Below are positions 34,619-44,025 of a DNA stretch of 64,000 nucleotides, one piece after another. Position numbers and translations under genes: made by a program. The DNA comes from WLMZ01 sp963732585. GTDB taxonomy: Bacteria > Actinomycetota > Acidimicrobiia > Acidimicrobiales > Ilumatobacteraceae. The stretch is from assembly GCA_963732585.1 (NCBI GenBank), contig CAVSZY010000004.1, positions 1,217,397-1,281,396 of the forward strand, given 5' to 3'. How positions within the stretch are numbered: the stretch's first letter is position 1; each line of letters opens with the position of its first letter. Under the pieces are notes generated by a model, which saw only the letters and a program-made list of their open reading frames with translations, was not told where the DNA came from and did no database searches.

Positions 34619-35785
34619 ATGGTACCCGTAGCGCAGCGTGGCCTTCGTCCACCGTCGCCGCGCAACCGCTGGTGGAGTGTTCCGCTCGCCGTGCTAGGTG
34701 CGAGCGCGCCAGCGGCGGTCTTGCTCGCCGGGTTCGTGCCTTCGGGACAGTTTGAGGCCATCGAAAAGCCCTACGCGATCGTCCCGGCGTCTGCTGAGGC
34801 GGTCGCACCGCGCCTGGAGCTCGAGGAAATTGAGCGCTACGACTCCGATGGTGCCTTCCTGTTTGTCACCATCCGTCAGCCGGAGCTGTCGATTCTGTCG
34901 TGGTTGATGTTCCGCAACGAGGACATCATCGAGCCGCGCACCTACACCGAGGTGTATGGCGACGGGACTCCTCAGCAACAGTCGAGGCGCGGTCAACGCC
35001 AGATGGTGTCGGCCAAATCTGCGGCCGAATATGTAGCGCTGACCAAGCTTGGGTATCCGATCGAGTTGGTCCCCGGCGAGATCATCATCGAGTCGATCAT
35101 CTGTTTGGAAGCCAATGAGGAGGGCGACGAGTGCGTGCGCGAGGCGCCATCGGGCAAAGTGCTCAAGGCCGACGACAAGCTGGTGGAACTCGACGGCCAA
35201 CCGATCGAGAACGTCGATGACATCGGCCCGATTCTGCGATCGCACCAGGCTGGCGACCTCGTGCCGGTGAAATATGAGCGGGTCGACGAGGACGGCGTGC
35301 AGTCCGGCGAGATCGAGGTCATCGCCTCGCCTGACGGCGATGATCGAGTGATCGTCGGCTTCTATCCGGTCGACACGACACAGGTCGGCGACCTGCCATT
35401 TCCGGTGAAGATCAACACCGACGACATCGGTGGACCGTCGGCCGGGTTGGCCTTCACGCTGACGCTGATCGATGAGATCACCCCGGGCGACCTCACCGGC
35501 GGCAAGAAGATCGCCGTCACCGGAACGATGAATGTCAACGGTGCCGTCGGCGCGATCGGCGGGCTGTTGCAGAAGGCGTCGGCGGTCGAACAGTCGGGCA
35601 CCGACTACTTCCTGGTGCCGGCGGCACAAAGCCAGGAGGAGTTGGCACGGATCGCTGAGGAGGTCCCAAGGCTCACGGTGATTCCGGTGGCCACGCTCGA
35701 CGAAGCGCTCGCCGCGCTGGCCGAACTCGGCGGCAACAGTGACGATCTCGGCCAGCCGGGCGCGGACTATAGCGCCGCCGACTGA
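34619..35785 (+). CDS. YlbL-type PDZ and Lon-like (S16) membrane protease
   Basis: 388 residues from ATG 34619. One N-terminal membrane anchor (VPLAVLGASAPAAVLLAGFV, residues 21-40), a PDZ domain around residues 175-245 (GKVLKADDKLVELDGQPIEN) and a Lon-type proteolytic domain with the catalytic Ser274 in GGPSAGLAF and Lys319 in GLLQKASAV. The protease active site should be outside the membrane. This architecture is common in Gram-positive bacteria. The start is preferred over in-frame codons upstream because those overlap the divergent gene. Confidence 0.88.
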   Translation: MVPVAQRGLRPPSPRNRWWSVPLAVLGASAPAAVLLAGFVPSGQFEAIEKPYAIVPASAEAVAPRLELEEIERYDSDGAFLFVTIRQPELSILSWLMFRNEDIIEPRTYTEVYGDGTPQQQSRRGQRQMVSAKSAAEYVALTKLGYPIELVPGEIIIESIICLEANEEGDECVREAPSGKVLKADDKLVELDGQPIENVDDIGPILRSHQAGDLVPVKYERVDEDGVQSGEIEVIASPDGDDRVIVGFYPVDTTQVGDLPFPVKINTDDIGGPSAGLAFTLTLIDEITPGDLTGGKKIAVTGTMNVNGAVGAIGGLLQKASAVEQSGTDYFLVPAAQSQEELARIAEEVPRLTVIPVATLDEALAALAELGGNSDDLGQPGADYSAAD

Positions 35786-35839
35786 CCCGGCGAGGTGATT
35801 GCCACCATCGAGCGTCGCAGACGTCGTACGATTCCGTAA

Positions 35840-37483
35840 ATGGCCATCAATTCTTCGCGCTCGGACCCGACCTCGGCGGCGTCGGTGTCTTCGGCCGTCT
35901 TCAACACCTCTCGTCGCGGATTTGAACAATCCGAGGTCCGTGATTTTTTGCGTATGGTCGCTGCCGAACTGGCCCGCCTGCAAGAACGCGAGCGTGCGCT
36001 CGAACGCGACGTTGCCGCGGCTCGCTTAGCTTCCAAGCCATCACCCGACTTACTCGACGAAGAAACGGCGACGCGTCTGCTCGGTGAGGAGGCGGCGATG
36101 ATCCTCGGGGCTGCCCGGGAGGCATCGGCGCAATTGCGGACACGCTCCGAAGACGGTGCGGCGAGGCTGCTGCGCGAGGCCACGGAAGAGTCGAACCGGA
36201 TCCGTTCCGAGGCTGAAATCGAGGCTGCCCGTCGCCGTCAGGACGCGACAAACGATGCTGAAGCCGAGTTGGCTATGGCCAAACAGCAAGGCCGCGACAT
36301 GGTCAATGAGGCCCGCGCCTACCGTGAACGGGTGCTTGCCGAGCTGGGCCGACGCCGAGAGGCAGCCCGCCAGCAGATCGAGCAGCTGGTGCAGGGCCGC
36401 GATCGATTGATGAACTCGTTCGAGCGAGCGCGCATCGCAGCGGTCGATGTGATGGCCGATCTCGCCCCGCTCGGCGAGCCGGAGGAGTTCGTCAACCTGG
36501 CTCCGGTCACTGGGCCGGTGCCGGTGATGTTGCCCGCCGATTACCGCGCAGCGCAGGGGCCACGTTCGTCATCGGGCGATTCCGCGCCGACGTTGACCTT
36601 GGTCCCGCAGCGGTCATCCGACGCCGACGATGATGCCGAGGACGACATCGACAGCGACGACGCTGACGGCGAAGTCGCCCCGGTGGTCGCTCTGTTCGCC
36701 GACGAGGCGTCAACCGCAGATGCCATCGATGAAGTGGTTGAAGTTCTGGAAGTGGTCGAGATCGTGGAAGTCGTCGAAGTCGTCGAAGTCGTCGAAGTCG
36801 TGGACGTGACCGAGGTGCTCGCGCCCACTACCGAGGCTACGACGGAGGAATCCGGGCCCGCTTCGAGCGTCGACGACCTCTTCGCTCGCATCCGCGCCGC
36901 ACGGCCTGCGGACGTCGCCTCGAAGGCCGAGGATGAAATTGACGATTCGGCTGCCTCCGCCGACGCCGTCGTCACCGCTGACTCGGGAACGGACCCGGCC
37001 CCTGATCCGGTGGCTGATCCGGTGACTGAAGCCGTCAGCCCGTTGATCACCGCCTCCGCTCGCAAGTTGAAGCGGGTGCTCGCCGACGAGCAAAACGAGG
37101 TCCTCGACACGTTGCGTCGCAAAGATGCGGTTCGTTCGTTGGACGCGCTGCTCCCTGCTCAGGTTGCTCACATCGCGCGGTACACCGATGCGATCCGCGC
37201 CGAAGTGGTCGCCGCTGCGGTGGCGGGCGCCGATGGGGATGCCAACGGCGGCGACCAGGCGATTGTGCGACCGGCGGTAGATGTGATCGGGTCGGAGATC
37301 GTCGTGCCACTGCGCGAACGGATCAGCCGATGTGTCGACGACGCTGCCGGCGATAACGCCGAGTTGTCGAACATGATCCGCTCGGTCTACCGGGAGTGGA
37401 AGGTCAACCGCATCGACGAGCATCTCGACGACGTTGTTCGCCTGGCCTATGAGCGCGGCGCGCTGACGCTCGCGTCCCGTTAG
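35840..37483 (+). CDS. DivIVA-like coiled-coil protein
   Basis: 547 residues. The N-terminus FNTSRRGFEQSEVRDFLRMV is the DivIVA membrane/curvature-binding motif; a long coiled coil follows (about residues 45-200, QERERALERDVAAAR and later ARRRQDATNDAEAELAMAK). Residues about 295-330 are a Val-Val-Glu repeat, and the C-terminal about 140 residues form a separate helical domain. Probably a polar or septal scaffold. It is 11 bases upstream of the UPF0182 gene. Confidence 0.78.
   Translation: MAINSSRSDPTSAASVSSAVFNTSRRGFEQSEVRDFLRMVAAELARLQERERALERDVAAARLASKPSPDLLDEETATRLLGEEAAMILGAAREASAQLRTRSEDGAARLLREATEESNRIRSEAEIEAARRRQDATNDAEAELAMAKQQGRDMVNEARAYRERVLAELGRRREAARQQIEQLVQGRDRLMNSFERARIAAVDVMADLAPLGEPEEFVNLAPVTGPVPVMLPADYRAAQGPRSSSGDSAPTLTLVPQRSSDADDDAEDDIDSDDADGEVAPVVALFADEASTADAIDEVVEVLEVVEIVEVVEVVEVVEVVDVTEVLAPTTEATTEESGPASSVDDLFARIRAARPADVASKAEDEIDDSAASADAVVTADSGTDPAPDPVADPVTEAVSPLITASARKLKRVLADEQNEVLDTLRRKDAVRSLDALLPAQVAHIARYTDAIRAEVVAAAVAGADGDANGGDQAIVRPAVDVIGSEIVVPLRERISRCVDDAAGDNAELSNMIRSVYREWKVNRIDEHLDDVVRLAYERGALTLASR
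36773..36799 (+). repeat. Three perfect 9-base repeats in the DivIVA-like gene
   Basis: GTCGAAGTC occurs three times head to tail, inside a wider degenerate array (about 36730-36830) coding for alternating Val and Glu with occasional Leu, Ile, Asp. A site prone to slippage; the encoded linker could change length without frame loss. Confidence 0.85.
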
Positions 37484-37493
37484 CCTCGCACTC

Positions 37494-40349
37494 GTGCGAG
37501 ACCCCGCCGACCTGCCCAACGAAGCCAACCAAACACGATCCGTGCGCCGGGGCTCGAGGTGGAACGATCGCGGCCGAATTGTCATCATTGGCATCGCTGC
37601 CGTGGCCATTTTGGTGCTGATCTTTGGGCGGGCCATCTCCAGCTTCTATATCGACTACTTGTGGCATGACAGCCTCAACCGGACGGACGTGTTCTGGGGC
37701 CAGTTGCGGGCAAAGTTGGTGCTCTTCGGCGGCTTTGCGCTGGTCTTCATCGTCCTCGCGGTCCTCAACCTGCTGATCGCCGACCGGCTTGCCCCGGTGG
37801 GATTCGGGCGAGAAATTCATCCGGCGGTGGTGCGCTTTCACGAGGTGTTCGGCCATCGCATGCGACTGCTGCGTTTGCTTGCCGGAGCGTTGCTCGGCCT
37901 GATCGTCGCCGTACCGGCCGCCAGCCATTGGCAACAGTTCCTCCTGTTTCGTAACAGCGTCGAGTTCGGGCGCAGTGATCCGCAGTTCGACGCTGACATC
38001 GGTTTTTACATCTTTCAGCTTCCCTTCCTGAGCTTCTTACTGCAGTGGCTGTTCGTCGCCGTGCTCCTGGTCACGCTGCTGACCGTGGTCGCCCATGTCC
38101 TCAACGGTGGCGTGGCCATCGTGCCCCCGATCCCGAAAGTGCGACGGGCGACCAAGGCCCACGTGTCGGTCTTGTTGGCCGTGTTGGCGCTGTTGCGGGC
38201 TGCGAGTTACTGGTTGCAGCGTTATGAACTGACCAGCGAACGGCGCGGGTTTGTGCAAGGTGCCACCTACGCGGTGGTCAAAGCGCAGCTTCCGGCGGTC
38301 ATGTTGTTGATGCTGATCGCAGTGTTGGTCGCCGGGCTGTTCATCTACAGCTTGCGTACCGGTTCGTGGCGCATCCCGATGGTCGCCTGCGCGTTGTGGG
38401 TGGTGGTCGCCCTCGTCGGTGCGGTGATCTACCCGGCCGTCGTGCAAGCCCTGGTCGTCAACCCGAACCAGGCCGTCAAAGAGGCGACGTACATTCGCCG
38501 CAACGTCGAAGCAACGCGCGCCGCCTTGGGCATCGAAGAGGTGACGGCAGTGCCGATCACTTTTGAGGAACTGACCTCGGCCAAGGTGGCCTCCGACTAT
38601 GCGCCATTAGAGGACGTTCGCCTGCTCAATCCGGATCTGATGCGTGAGCGCTTCAGCTTCGATCAGGGGCAACAGTCCGGTCTGGCGATTCGCGACCTCG
38701 ACGTCGACCGCTACGAGACCGACGGTGAGACCCGTCAAATGTTGATCGCCGCTCGCGAACTCGACTCGGCCTCGATCTCCAACAAGACCTGGCAGGGACG
38801 TCACCTGATCTTCACCCATGGCTGCGGTGTGGTCTCGGCCTCGGCCAGCGAACTCGGTGGCAACAACCGGCCGGTGTACAGCGACCTGCCGACCGATTTC
38901 CCTGAGCTGTACTTCGGTAACGGCATCAGCGATTTCGCCATCGTCAACACGCAGAGCACCGAAAACGACTGCCCGCGGGTCACGACCCGACAGTACGAGG
39001 GCAACGGCGGGGTGCTACTCGATTCGTTTGTCCGCCAGGCCGCCTTCGCCGTCTCGTTCCTCGACTACAACCTGATCGGCTCGCAATCGGTGACCGCCGA
39101 GTCGAAGGTGATGTGGGTGCGCGACGTGCGCAGCCGGGTCCACAAACTCGCCCCGTTCCTGCGTTACGACGCCGACCCCTATCCCGTCGTCGCTGACGGC
39201 CGCGTGCTGTGGGTCATCGATGCCTACACATCGAGCGATCGGTATCCCTACGCCCAGGACGGCGACGTTTCGCAGCTCGATGGGGCGAGCGGGCTGAACC
39301 ACACCTTCAACTATGTACGCAACAGCGTCAAGGCCGTGGTCGATGCCTATGACGGCAGCGTTTCTTTCTACATCGTCGATGAGGCCGACCCGATTATTGC
39401 CGGCTGGAGTGCAGCGTTCCCCAAGCTGTTCAGCCCGCGCACGGCGATGCCTGAAGGTCTCGCTGAGCACTTGCGCTATCCGGAGGATCTGTTCCGGGTG
39501 CAGACCGCGGCGTACTCCAAGTACCGCATTCCGCCGGAAGACTTCTTCGGGCGTCGCGGTGCGTGGAGCGTGGCCCAGGCCCCGCCATCGGTTCCCGACA
39601 ACACGTCAACGGTGGCCACGACGAACACTGTCAGCCCGACTGCGCAACAGGGTCTGACGCAGGACAGCACCGCCAAGCGATTCGTGCCGTACTACACGAT
39701 GTTCCACGCGCCGGGTAACACCGCCGAGTCGACGTTCTCGCTGCTACGGCCGTTCGTGCCCTACTCGCAGAACGATTCACGCACCGAGTTGCAGTCGTTT
39801 ATGGTCGCCTCCAGCGAACCGGACACCTACGGCCAGCTGACCGTCTACGAGGTACAGAATCGCACTGATGGTCCAGTGCTGGTGGCCAACAACGCCGAGT
39901 CGGATGCGGTGATCTCGCGGCGCATCACGGAGAACAATCAGCAGGGCTCCCAGGTTCGCTTCGGCGACCTGCAGTTGGTGCCCGTGGCCGATGGGTTGCT
40001 CTATGTGCGGCCGTTCTATGTGCTGGTAGACAATCAGGCCGAGTTCCGCTTCGTCATCGTCTCGCACAACGCCGAAGCGGCGATCGACACGACGATCGAT
40101 GGAGCGTTGCGCCAGTTGTTCACCGGGTTTAACGGCGACACGACGTCCGGGGAACCGTCGACGGACCCCGATCCCTCGACCGAAGGCCAGACTGCGGCAC
40201 AGATGTTGACTCGCGCGCAGGAGTTGTTCGCCGAGGCTGACGCCGCGCTGGCTGGCGGTGCTGACGGCCTCGGCACGTACGCGGCAAAGGTCGAACAAGC
40301 GCGAGCCTTGGTGACCAAAGCGCTCGCGATGCTCGACGCCGAGGGCTAG
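37494..40349 (+). CDS. UPF0182 family membrane protein
   Basis: 951 residues from GTG 37494. Six or seven hydrophobic segments occupy the first about 330 residues (IVIIGIAAVAILVLIFG, FALVFIVLAVLNLLI and so on), then a large exported domain with family blocks such as NPNQAVKEATYIRRNVEATR and the region around YRIPPEDFFGRRGAWSVAQ. It ends with an Ala/Glu-rich helix typical of the actinobacterial proteins. Function is unestablished. Located immediately after the DivIVA-like gene. Confidence 0.9.
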   Translation: MRDPADLPNEANQTRSVRRGSRWNDRGRIVIIGIAAVAILVLIFGRAISSFYIDYLWHDSLNRTDVFWGQLRAKLVLFGGFALVFIVLAVLNLLIADRLAPVGFGREIHPAVVRFHEVFGHRMRLLRLLAGALLGLIVAVPAASHWQQFLLFRNSVEFGRSDPQFDADIGFYIFQLPFLSFLLQWLFVAVLLVTLLTVVAHVLNGGVAIVPPIPKVRRATKAHVSVLLAVLALLRAASYWLQRYELTSERRGFVQGATYAVVKAQLPAVMLLMLIAVLVAGLFIYSLRTGSWRIPMVACALWVVVALVGAVIYPAVVQALVVNPNQAVKEATYIRRNVEATRAALGIEEVTAVPITFEELTSAKVASDYAPLEDVRLLNPDLMRERFSFDQGQQSGLAIRDLDVDRYETDGETRQMLIAARELDSASISNKTWQGRHLIFTHGCGVVSASASELGGNNRPVYSDLPTDFPELYFGNGISDFAIVNTQSTENDCPRVTTRQYEGNGGVLLDSFVRQAAFAVSFLDYNLIGSQSVTAESKVMWVRDVRSRVHKLAPFLRYDADPYPVVADGRVLWVIDAYTSSDRYPYAQDGDVSQLDGASGLNHTFNYVRNSVKAVVDAYDGSVSFYIVDEADPIIAGWSAAFPKLFSPRTAMPEGLAEHLRYPEDLFRVQTAAYSKYRIPPEDFFGRRGAWSVAQAPPSVPDNTSTVATTNTVSPTAQQGLTQDSTAKRFVPYYTMFHAPGNTAESTFSLLRPFVPYSQNDSRTELQSFMVASSEPDTYGQLTVYEVQNRTDGPVLVANNAESDAVISRRITENNQQGSQVRFGDLQLVPVADGLLYVRPFYVLVDNQAEFRFVIVSHNAEAAIDTTIDGALRQLFTGFNGDTTSGEPSTDPDPSTEGQTAAQMLTRAQELFAEADAALAGGADGLGTYAAKVEQARALVTKALAMLDAEG

Positions 40350-40372
40350 GGCGGCACCCGCAGGTGGCGGCC

Positions 40373-40823
40373 ATGCGGATCATGTTGGTGTCATCGAGCG
40401 GCGGTGTGCTGCTCGACGTGCTGGCGCTCGAGCCATGGTGGTCGCGTCACGAGGTGACCTGGGTTGCGGCCTACAGCGGCCGACACGCAGGAACGGTTGG
40501 CCGAACACGATGTGGCCTGGGTTGTCGAGCCGTCGCTTCGTCGCCCGGACCGACTGCTGCTTCAAGCGTGGCGCTCGTGGCGCAGCCTCGGACGCCAGCG
40601 CCCTGACGTCATCGTCTCCGCTGGCACCGCGCTGGCTGTGCCGATCTTTGTGGCGGGCCGGCTGCGCGGCATTCCGATGATCTGGTTGGAGACCTTCAAC
40701 CTCATCGGGCGTCCTGGGCTGGCGGCGCGTCTGTGCTCGCGCTTGGCGCGCACGGTGTTGGTACAACGCGAGCACCTTGTTGGTCAACGGCGCAACGCCG
40801 TCTATGTCGGCATGCTCTACTGA
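40373..40823 (+). pseudogene. PssD/Alg14-like glycosyltransferase subunit, frameshifted
   Basis: From ATG 40373 the product MRIMLVSSSGGVLLDVLALE matches the membrane-recruiting Alg14/PssD subunit, but the frame breaks near 40486. The other frame continues ADTQERLAEHDVAWV, PDVIVSAGTALAVPIFVAG, IWLETFNLIGRPGLAARLC to a TGA that overlaps the next ATG. Removing one G in AGCGGCC joins the parts into about 150 residues. PssD and PssE together transfer a sugar to a polyprenyl-linked acceptor. Assembly error and true mutation cannot be told apart here. Confidence 0.75.
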
Positions 40824-41347
40824 TGGCTTCCGTTGTCGTCACGGTCGGCATGGGGGAGCGGCCCTTCGATCGACTGATCGCCGCCTTGGACGCGATCGTC
40901 GATGAGCATCGGGTGTTTGCTCAGGTTGGGTCCAGCGCGGTCGTGCCCCGCTGCGAACACCAGCGTTTCGTCGACGCCGGCGACTTGATGGAACGGATGC
41001 TTGCCGCTGATGTGGTGATCTGCCACGCCGGAAACACGGTGCGTCAGTTACAGCGAGCCGGTCGAGTGCCGATCGCCGTGGCGCGCCAGCAACGCCATCG
41101 GGAAATGAACAACGACCATCAGGTCGAGTACTTGCGCCACGAATCCGAGCACGGCCGTGTCATCGCCCTGTGGGCGTTGGATGGCATTGCCGCGGCCATC
41201 GCCGATCACGATGCCCTCGCTGCCGAGCTGACACGTACCCGGGCGGTGCCTGCCCCGGTCGAAGCTCACGTGCTGGTCGAGACGCTCGACTCTGTGTGCG
41301 CGCCGTGGGCGCTCGGCAGCAAACGGTCAAGAAGTTGGCGGCGATAG
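40823..41347 (+). CDS. PssE/Alg13-like glycosyltransferase catalytic subunit
   Basis: 174 residues resembling the C-terminal half of GT-B (family 28) enzymes: VVVTVGMGERPFDRLIAAL, ADVVICHAGNTVRQLQRAGR and PIAVARQQRHREMNNDHQVE, the nucleotide-sugar binding region. It overlaps the PssD-like gene at TGATG, as expected for a two-subunit transferase. The C-terminus (KRSRSWRR) is basic. Sugar donor and acceptor unknown; the next genes suggest assembly of a modified surface glycan. Confidence 0.78.
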   Translation: MASVVVTVGMGERPFDRLIAALDAIVDEHRVFAQVGSSAVVPRCEHQRFVDAGDLMERMLAADVVICHAGNTVRQLQRAGRVPIAVARQQRHREMNNDHQVEYLRHESEHGRVIALWALDGIAAAIADHDALAAELTRTRAVPAPVEAHVLVETLDSVCAPWALGSKRSRSWRR

Positions 41348-41444
41348 CAAGTCATTCGGCTCATTTCGTTCACCAGCCATAGCGCTTCTTCGAAGCGGCA
41401 ACTACCGTCCCGCAATCGCTGCCAATCCGTTCGCCGATCATCCC

Positions 41445-42173
41445 ATGCAACGATTTCGCTTTGCCTGGGACCAACTCGCTGGTCGGCGCGGCCAGCATCT
41501 AGAGATCGGTATCGGCGATGGCGAGCTGCTGCGAGAGTTGGCTGCAGCGAGCCAGCTTGAATTGTTTGCTGTCGACGCTCATCCCGGCTACGTCGCCGCG
41601 ATCACCGAGTCGATGCCCTCGGTGACCGCGCGCCATGTCGGTATCCATGGACCGTTGCCCTTCGCCGACAACTTCTTCAGCTCGGTGTCGATGCTCGAAG
41701 TGTTGGAGCATGTGCCCGACGAACGTTCGATGCTCACCGAGGTGGCGCGGGTGTTGCAGCCCAATGGGTTGCTCGTGCTCACCGTGCCCGGCCGGCACCT
41801 GTTCTCCTTTCTCGACCCGGGCAACGTCAAGTACCGCTTCCCGCGATTTCATCGCGCTGTGTACACCGCCCGATTCGGTGGGCAGATCTACCGTGAGAAG
41901 TTCGTCGACGTCAGCAACGGCCTGGTCGGCGAGATGTCGCTGGGCAAAGAGGAGCACACCAACTATCGGGTCGACGAGTTGATCGGGCACCTCGCCGCGG
42001 CGGGGTTCGGCGTCACGGCACAGCACGGGGCAAACCTGTTCTGGCGGCTGTTCCAAGTTCCGGGTCTCCTCGGCGGACGTCGCCTGCGCCGGATCACCGA
42101 TCGTTTGACGTTGGTCGACGCCCGGCGCTTCGCCAAAGCCAATCTTTTTGTCACCGCTCGTCGGTTGGCCTGA
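41445..42173 (+). CDS. Class I SAM-dependent methyltransferase
   Basis: 242 residues. Motif I HLEIGIGDGELLRELAA (residues about 18-34), the acidic ribose-binding Asp in LFAVDAHPGY, and PFADNFFSSVSMLEVLEHVP followed by EVARVLQPNGLLVLTVPG are typical of methyltransf_11. C-terminal residues vary. The substrate is unknown; genes on either side suggest a sugar or lipid-linked intermediate. It begins 97 bases after the PssE-like gene. Confidence 0.82.
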   Translation: MQRFRFAWDQLAGRRGQHLEIGIGDGELLRELAAASQLELFAVDAHPGYVAAITESMPSVTARHVGIHGPLPFADNFFSSVSMLEVLEHVPDERSMLTEVARVLQPNGLLVLTVPGRHLFSFLDPGNVKYRFPRFHRAVYTARFGGQIYREKFVDVSNGLVGEMSLGKEEHTNYRVDELIGHLAAAGFGVTAQHGANLFWRLFQVPGLLGGRRLRRITDRLTLVDARRFAKANLFVTARRLA

Positions 42174-42188
42174 GCAAGGAGTAGTCGG

Positions 42189-43265
42189 ATGCGAATTGCC
42201 GAAACCGCCCGTCTGGCTGGGTTCTTCGCAGCGCTGGCGGTGAAAGAACGGGTGGCGCCGCGGCTGCATGTGCGGCCGTTGGTCGCCGAATGCTTTCTGA
42301 CCGACAACTGCAACCTGAAGTGCATCAGCTGCAACTGCTGGCGCGAATTCACCCGCGGGGAGCTGTCCACGCTGGAGTGGCAAAGCGTCTTGCAGCAGCT
42401 TGCCGACCTGGGCATCCACAAGGTCAACTTCACCGGCGGCGAGCCGCTGATCCGCCAAGATGCGGTCGGTCTGATGCGGTTCGCCAACGAATGCGGCATC
42501 CGCCACATGCACCTCAACACGAATGCGATTCGCCTCACCGGGACGTTGCGCGAACAGGTGATCGAGGCGGGAGTGCGCAGTTTCAACATCTCCGTCGACG
42601 GACCTAACGGGCTGGTCCACGATCGCATTCGCGGTCAACTCGGGGCGTTCGAGACGACGATCTCGCACCTCAAGGAACTGCTTGCCGAACGCATCAACTA
42701 TCCGTTGAAGGTACGGATGAACTTCACGGTGATGCGCGACAACGTCCATCACCTGGCCGCGATGGCGAGGCTGGCGCAGAGCCTCGACGTCAGGCTGTAT
42801 CTCAATTTGGCGACGGATAGCACGTTTCTGTTCCGGGCTGCTGAGGTCAGCGAGCAGACCAAGGTAGACAAGGCGGCGATCGATCGAGCACTCAGCGACT
42901 ACGAGGACGTGGTGCGCGCCAACTCCAGCAACCTGCCCTCGCACGCCGAGATGCGCTATCTCGTCGACCATTTCGATGAGCGTGTGCAACGAAGGCTGCC
43001 GTGCGCCGAATCGCAGCTCAAGTTGATGATTCATTCCACCGGGGGAGTCGGGGGCTGCTGGGGGCACGACCCGACGGCCAACGTGCGCACCACGCCGCTC
43101 GCTGAAATCATCGACGCTGCGGCGTACCGCGACGAACATGCCCGCCTGTTTCGCAAAGACTGCGTCGGCTGCGGCAGTAACTACAGCTTGAACCTGCGGT
43201 GGCGCCCGAGCACGCACATCAGCAACGTTGCGTTCAAGGCGGGAATGCATCGTGATGCGCGGTAG
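42189..43265 (+). CDS. Radical SAM protein with SPASM-like C-terminus
   Basis: 358 residues. The [4Fe-4S] cluster motif C41-x3-C45-x2-C48 lies in TDNCNLKCISCNCW; the next conserved block is VNFTGGEPLIRQDAV. The C-terminus has extra cysteines (GGCWGHDPTANV and CVGCGSNYSLN), as in SPASM or twitch domains that bind auxiliary clusters. Family members modify peptides, sugars or cofactors, so the substrate remains open. It sits between two methyltransferase genes and shares bases with the second. Confidence 0.84.
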   Translation: MRIAETARLAGFFAALAVKERVAPRLHVRPLVAECFLTDNCNLKCISCNCWREFTRGELSTLEWQSVLQQLADLGIHKVNFTGGEPLIRQDAVGLMRFANECGIRHMHLNTNAIRLTGTLREQVIEAGVRSFNISVDGPNGLVHDRIRGQLGAFETTISHLKELLAERINYPLKVRMNFTVMRDNVHHLAAMARLAQSLDVRLYLNLATDSTFLFRAAEVSEQTKVDKAAIDRALSDYEDVVRANSSNLPSHAEMRYLVDHFDERVQRRLPCAESQLKLMIHSTGGVGGCWGHDPTANVRTTPLAEIIDAAAYRDEHARLFRKDCVGCGSNYSLNLRWRPSTHISNVAFKAGMHRDAR

Positions 43266-44025
43266 CGAAGCGCTGTACAACTCGTTGGCGGCTGGCTACG
43301 ACGAGCACTTCGCCGTCGCTCATCGTCGGGCGTACGACGACCTGGCCTGGGAGCGTGTCGTCGCGCTGTTGCCGACAGAACCGACGACGGTGGTCGACAT
43401 CGGCTGCGGGGTCGGTCGTTGGGCTGAACGTTTCATCGCTCTCGGCCACGAGGTGATCGGTATCGAACCGGCGTCGGAGATGGCCGCTCAGGCTCGCAAG
43501 CGACTTGGTGGATTCGCCTTTCAGCTGCACGAGGGGCGCATCGAGGACATCGATCTGCCGGTTGCCTCAGCAGGATTGGTGGTGGCGATGGGGTCGCTGC
43601 AATATAGCCACGAGCCCGCTGCGGCGATCCGAAAGGCGGCTCGCTGGCTGAGGCCGGGTGGTGCGATGTGCGTGCTGGTCGATTCGCTGGTGGCGCTGGT
43701 GCTCGAATTGGTTGCCGCCGGGCGCGGCGACGAGGCGAGGGAACGGTTGGCGACCCGGCGAGGAGTGTGGGCGCAAGGCGCGCTGTGCGCCGACCTGCAT
43801 CTGTTCGATGCGGCCAGCCTGAGCGCAGCGATGAGTGACACTGGCCTGGAGCAGGTTTGCTGTCGCGGGCTGTTGGTGGGATCGTCGGCGATCGGACGCA
43901 AGCAGCTGGCAGCACGGCTGGATGAACAGTGGGAGGCGCAGATGGGCGTCGAGGCGGTGCTCAGCGAGCACGTGGTGATGGCCGACTGCGGCAAGCAGTT
44001 GTTGTGTACCGGGGTGAAGGGATGA
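43255..44025 (+). CDS. Class I SAM-dependent methyltransferase
   Basis: 256 residues from ATG 43255 (GTG 43252 possible), starting inside the radical SAM gene. Motif I VVDIGCGVGRWAERFIALGHE and the following GIEPASEMAAQAR are clear, with AMGSLQYSHEPAAAIRKAARWLRPGGAMCVL as motifs II and III. It overlaps the next gene at ATGA. The substrate is not known; dense overlaps suggest a single operon from 42189 to 46058. Confidence 0.82.
   Translation: MRGSEALYNSLAAGYDEHFAVAHRRAYDDLAWERVVALLPTEPTTVVDIGCGVGRWAERFIALGHEVIGIEPASEMAAQARKRLGGFAFQLHEGRIEDIDLPVASAGLVVAMGSLQYSHEPAAAIRKAARWLRPGGAMCVLVDSLVALVLELVAAGRGDEARERLATRRGVWAQGALCADLHLFDAASLSAAMSDTGLEQVCCRGLLVGSSAIGRKQLAARLDEQWEAQMGVEAVLSEHVVMADCGKQLLCTGVKG

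Noticed and set aside
41499..43280. 593-residue antisense open frame
   Set aside because: Opposes a clear methyltransferase and radical SAM gene; codon bias only.
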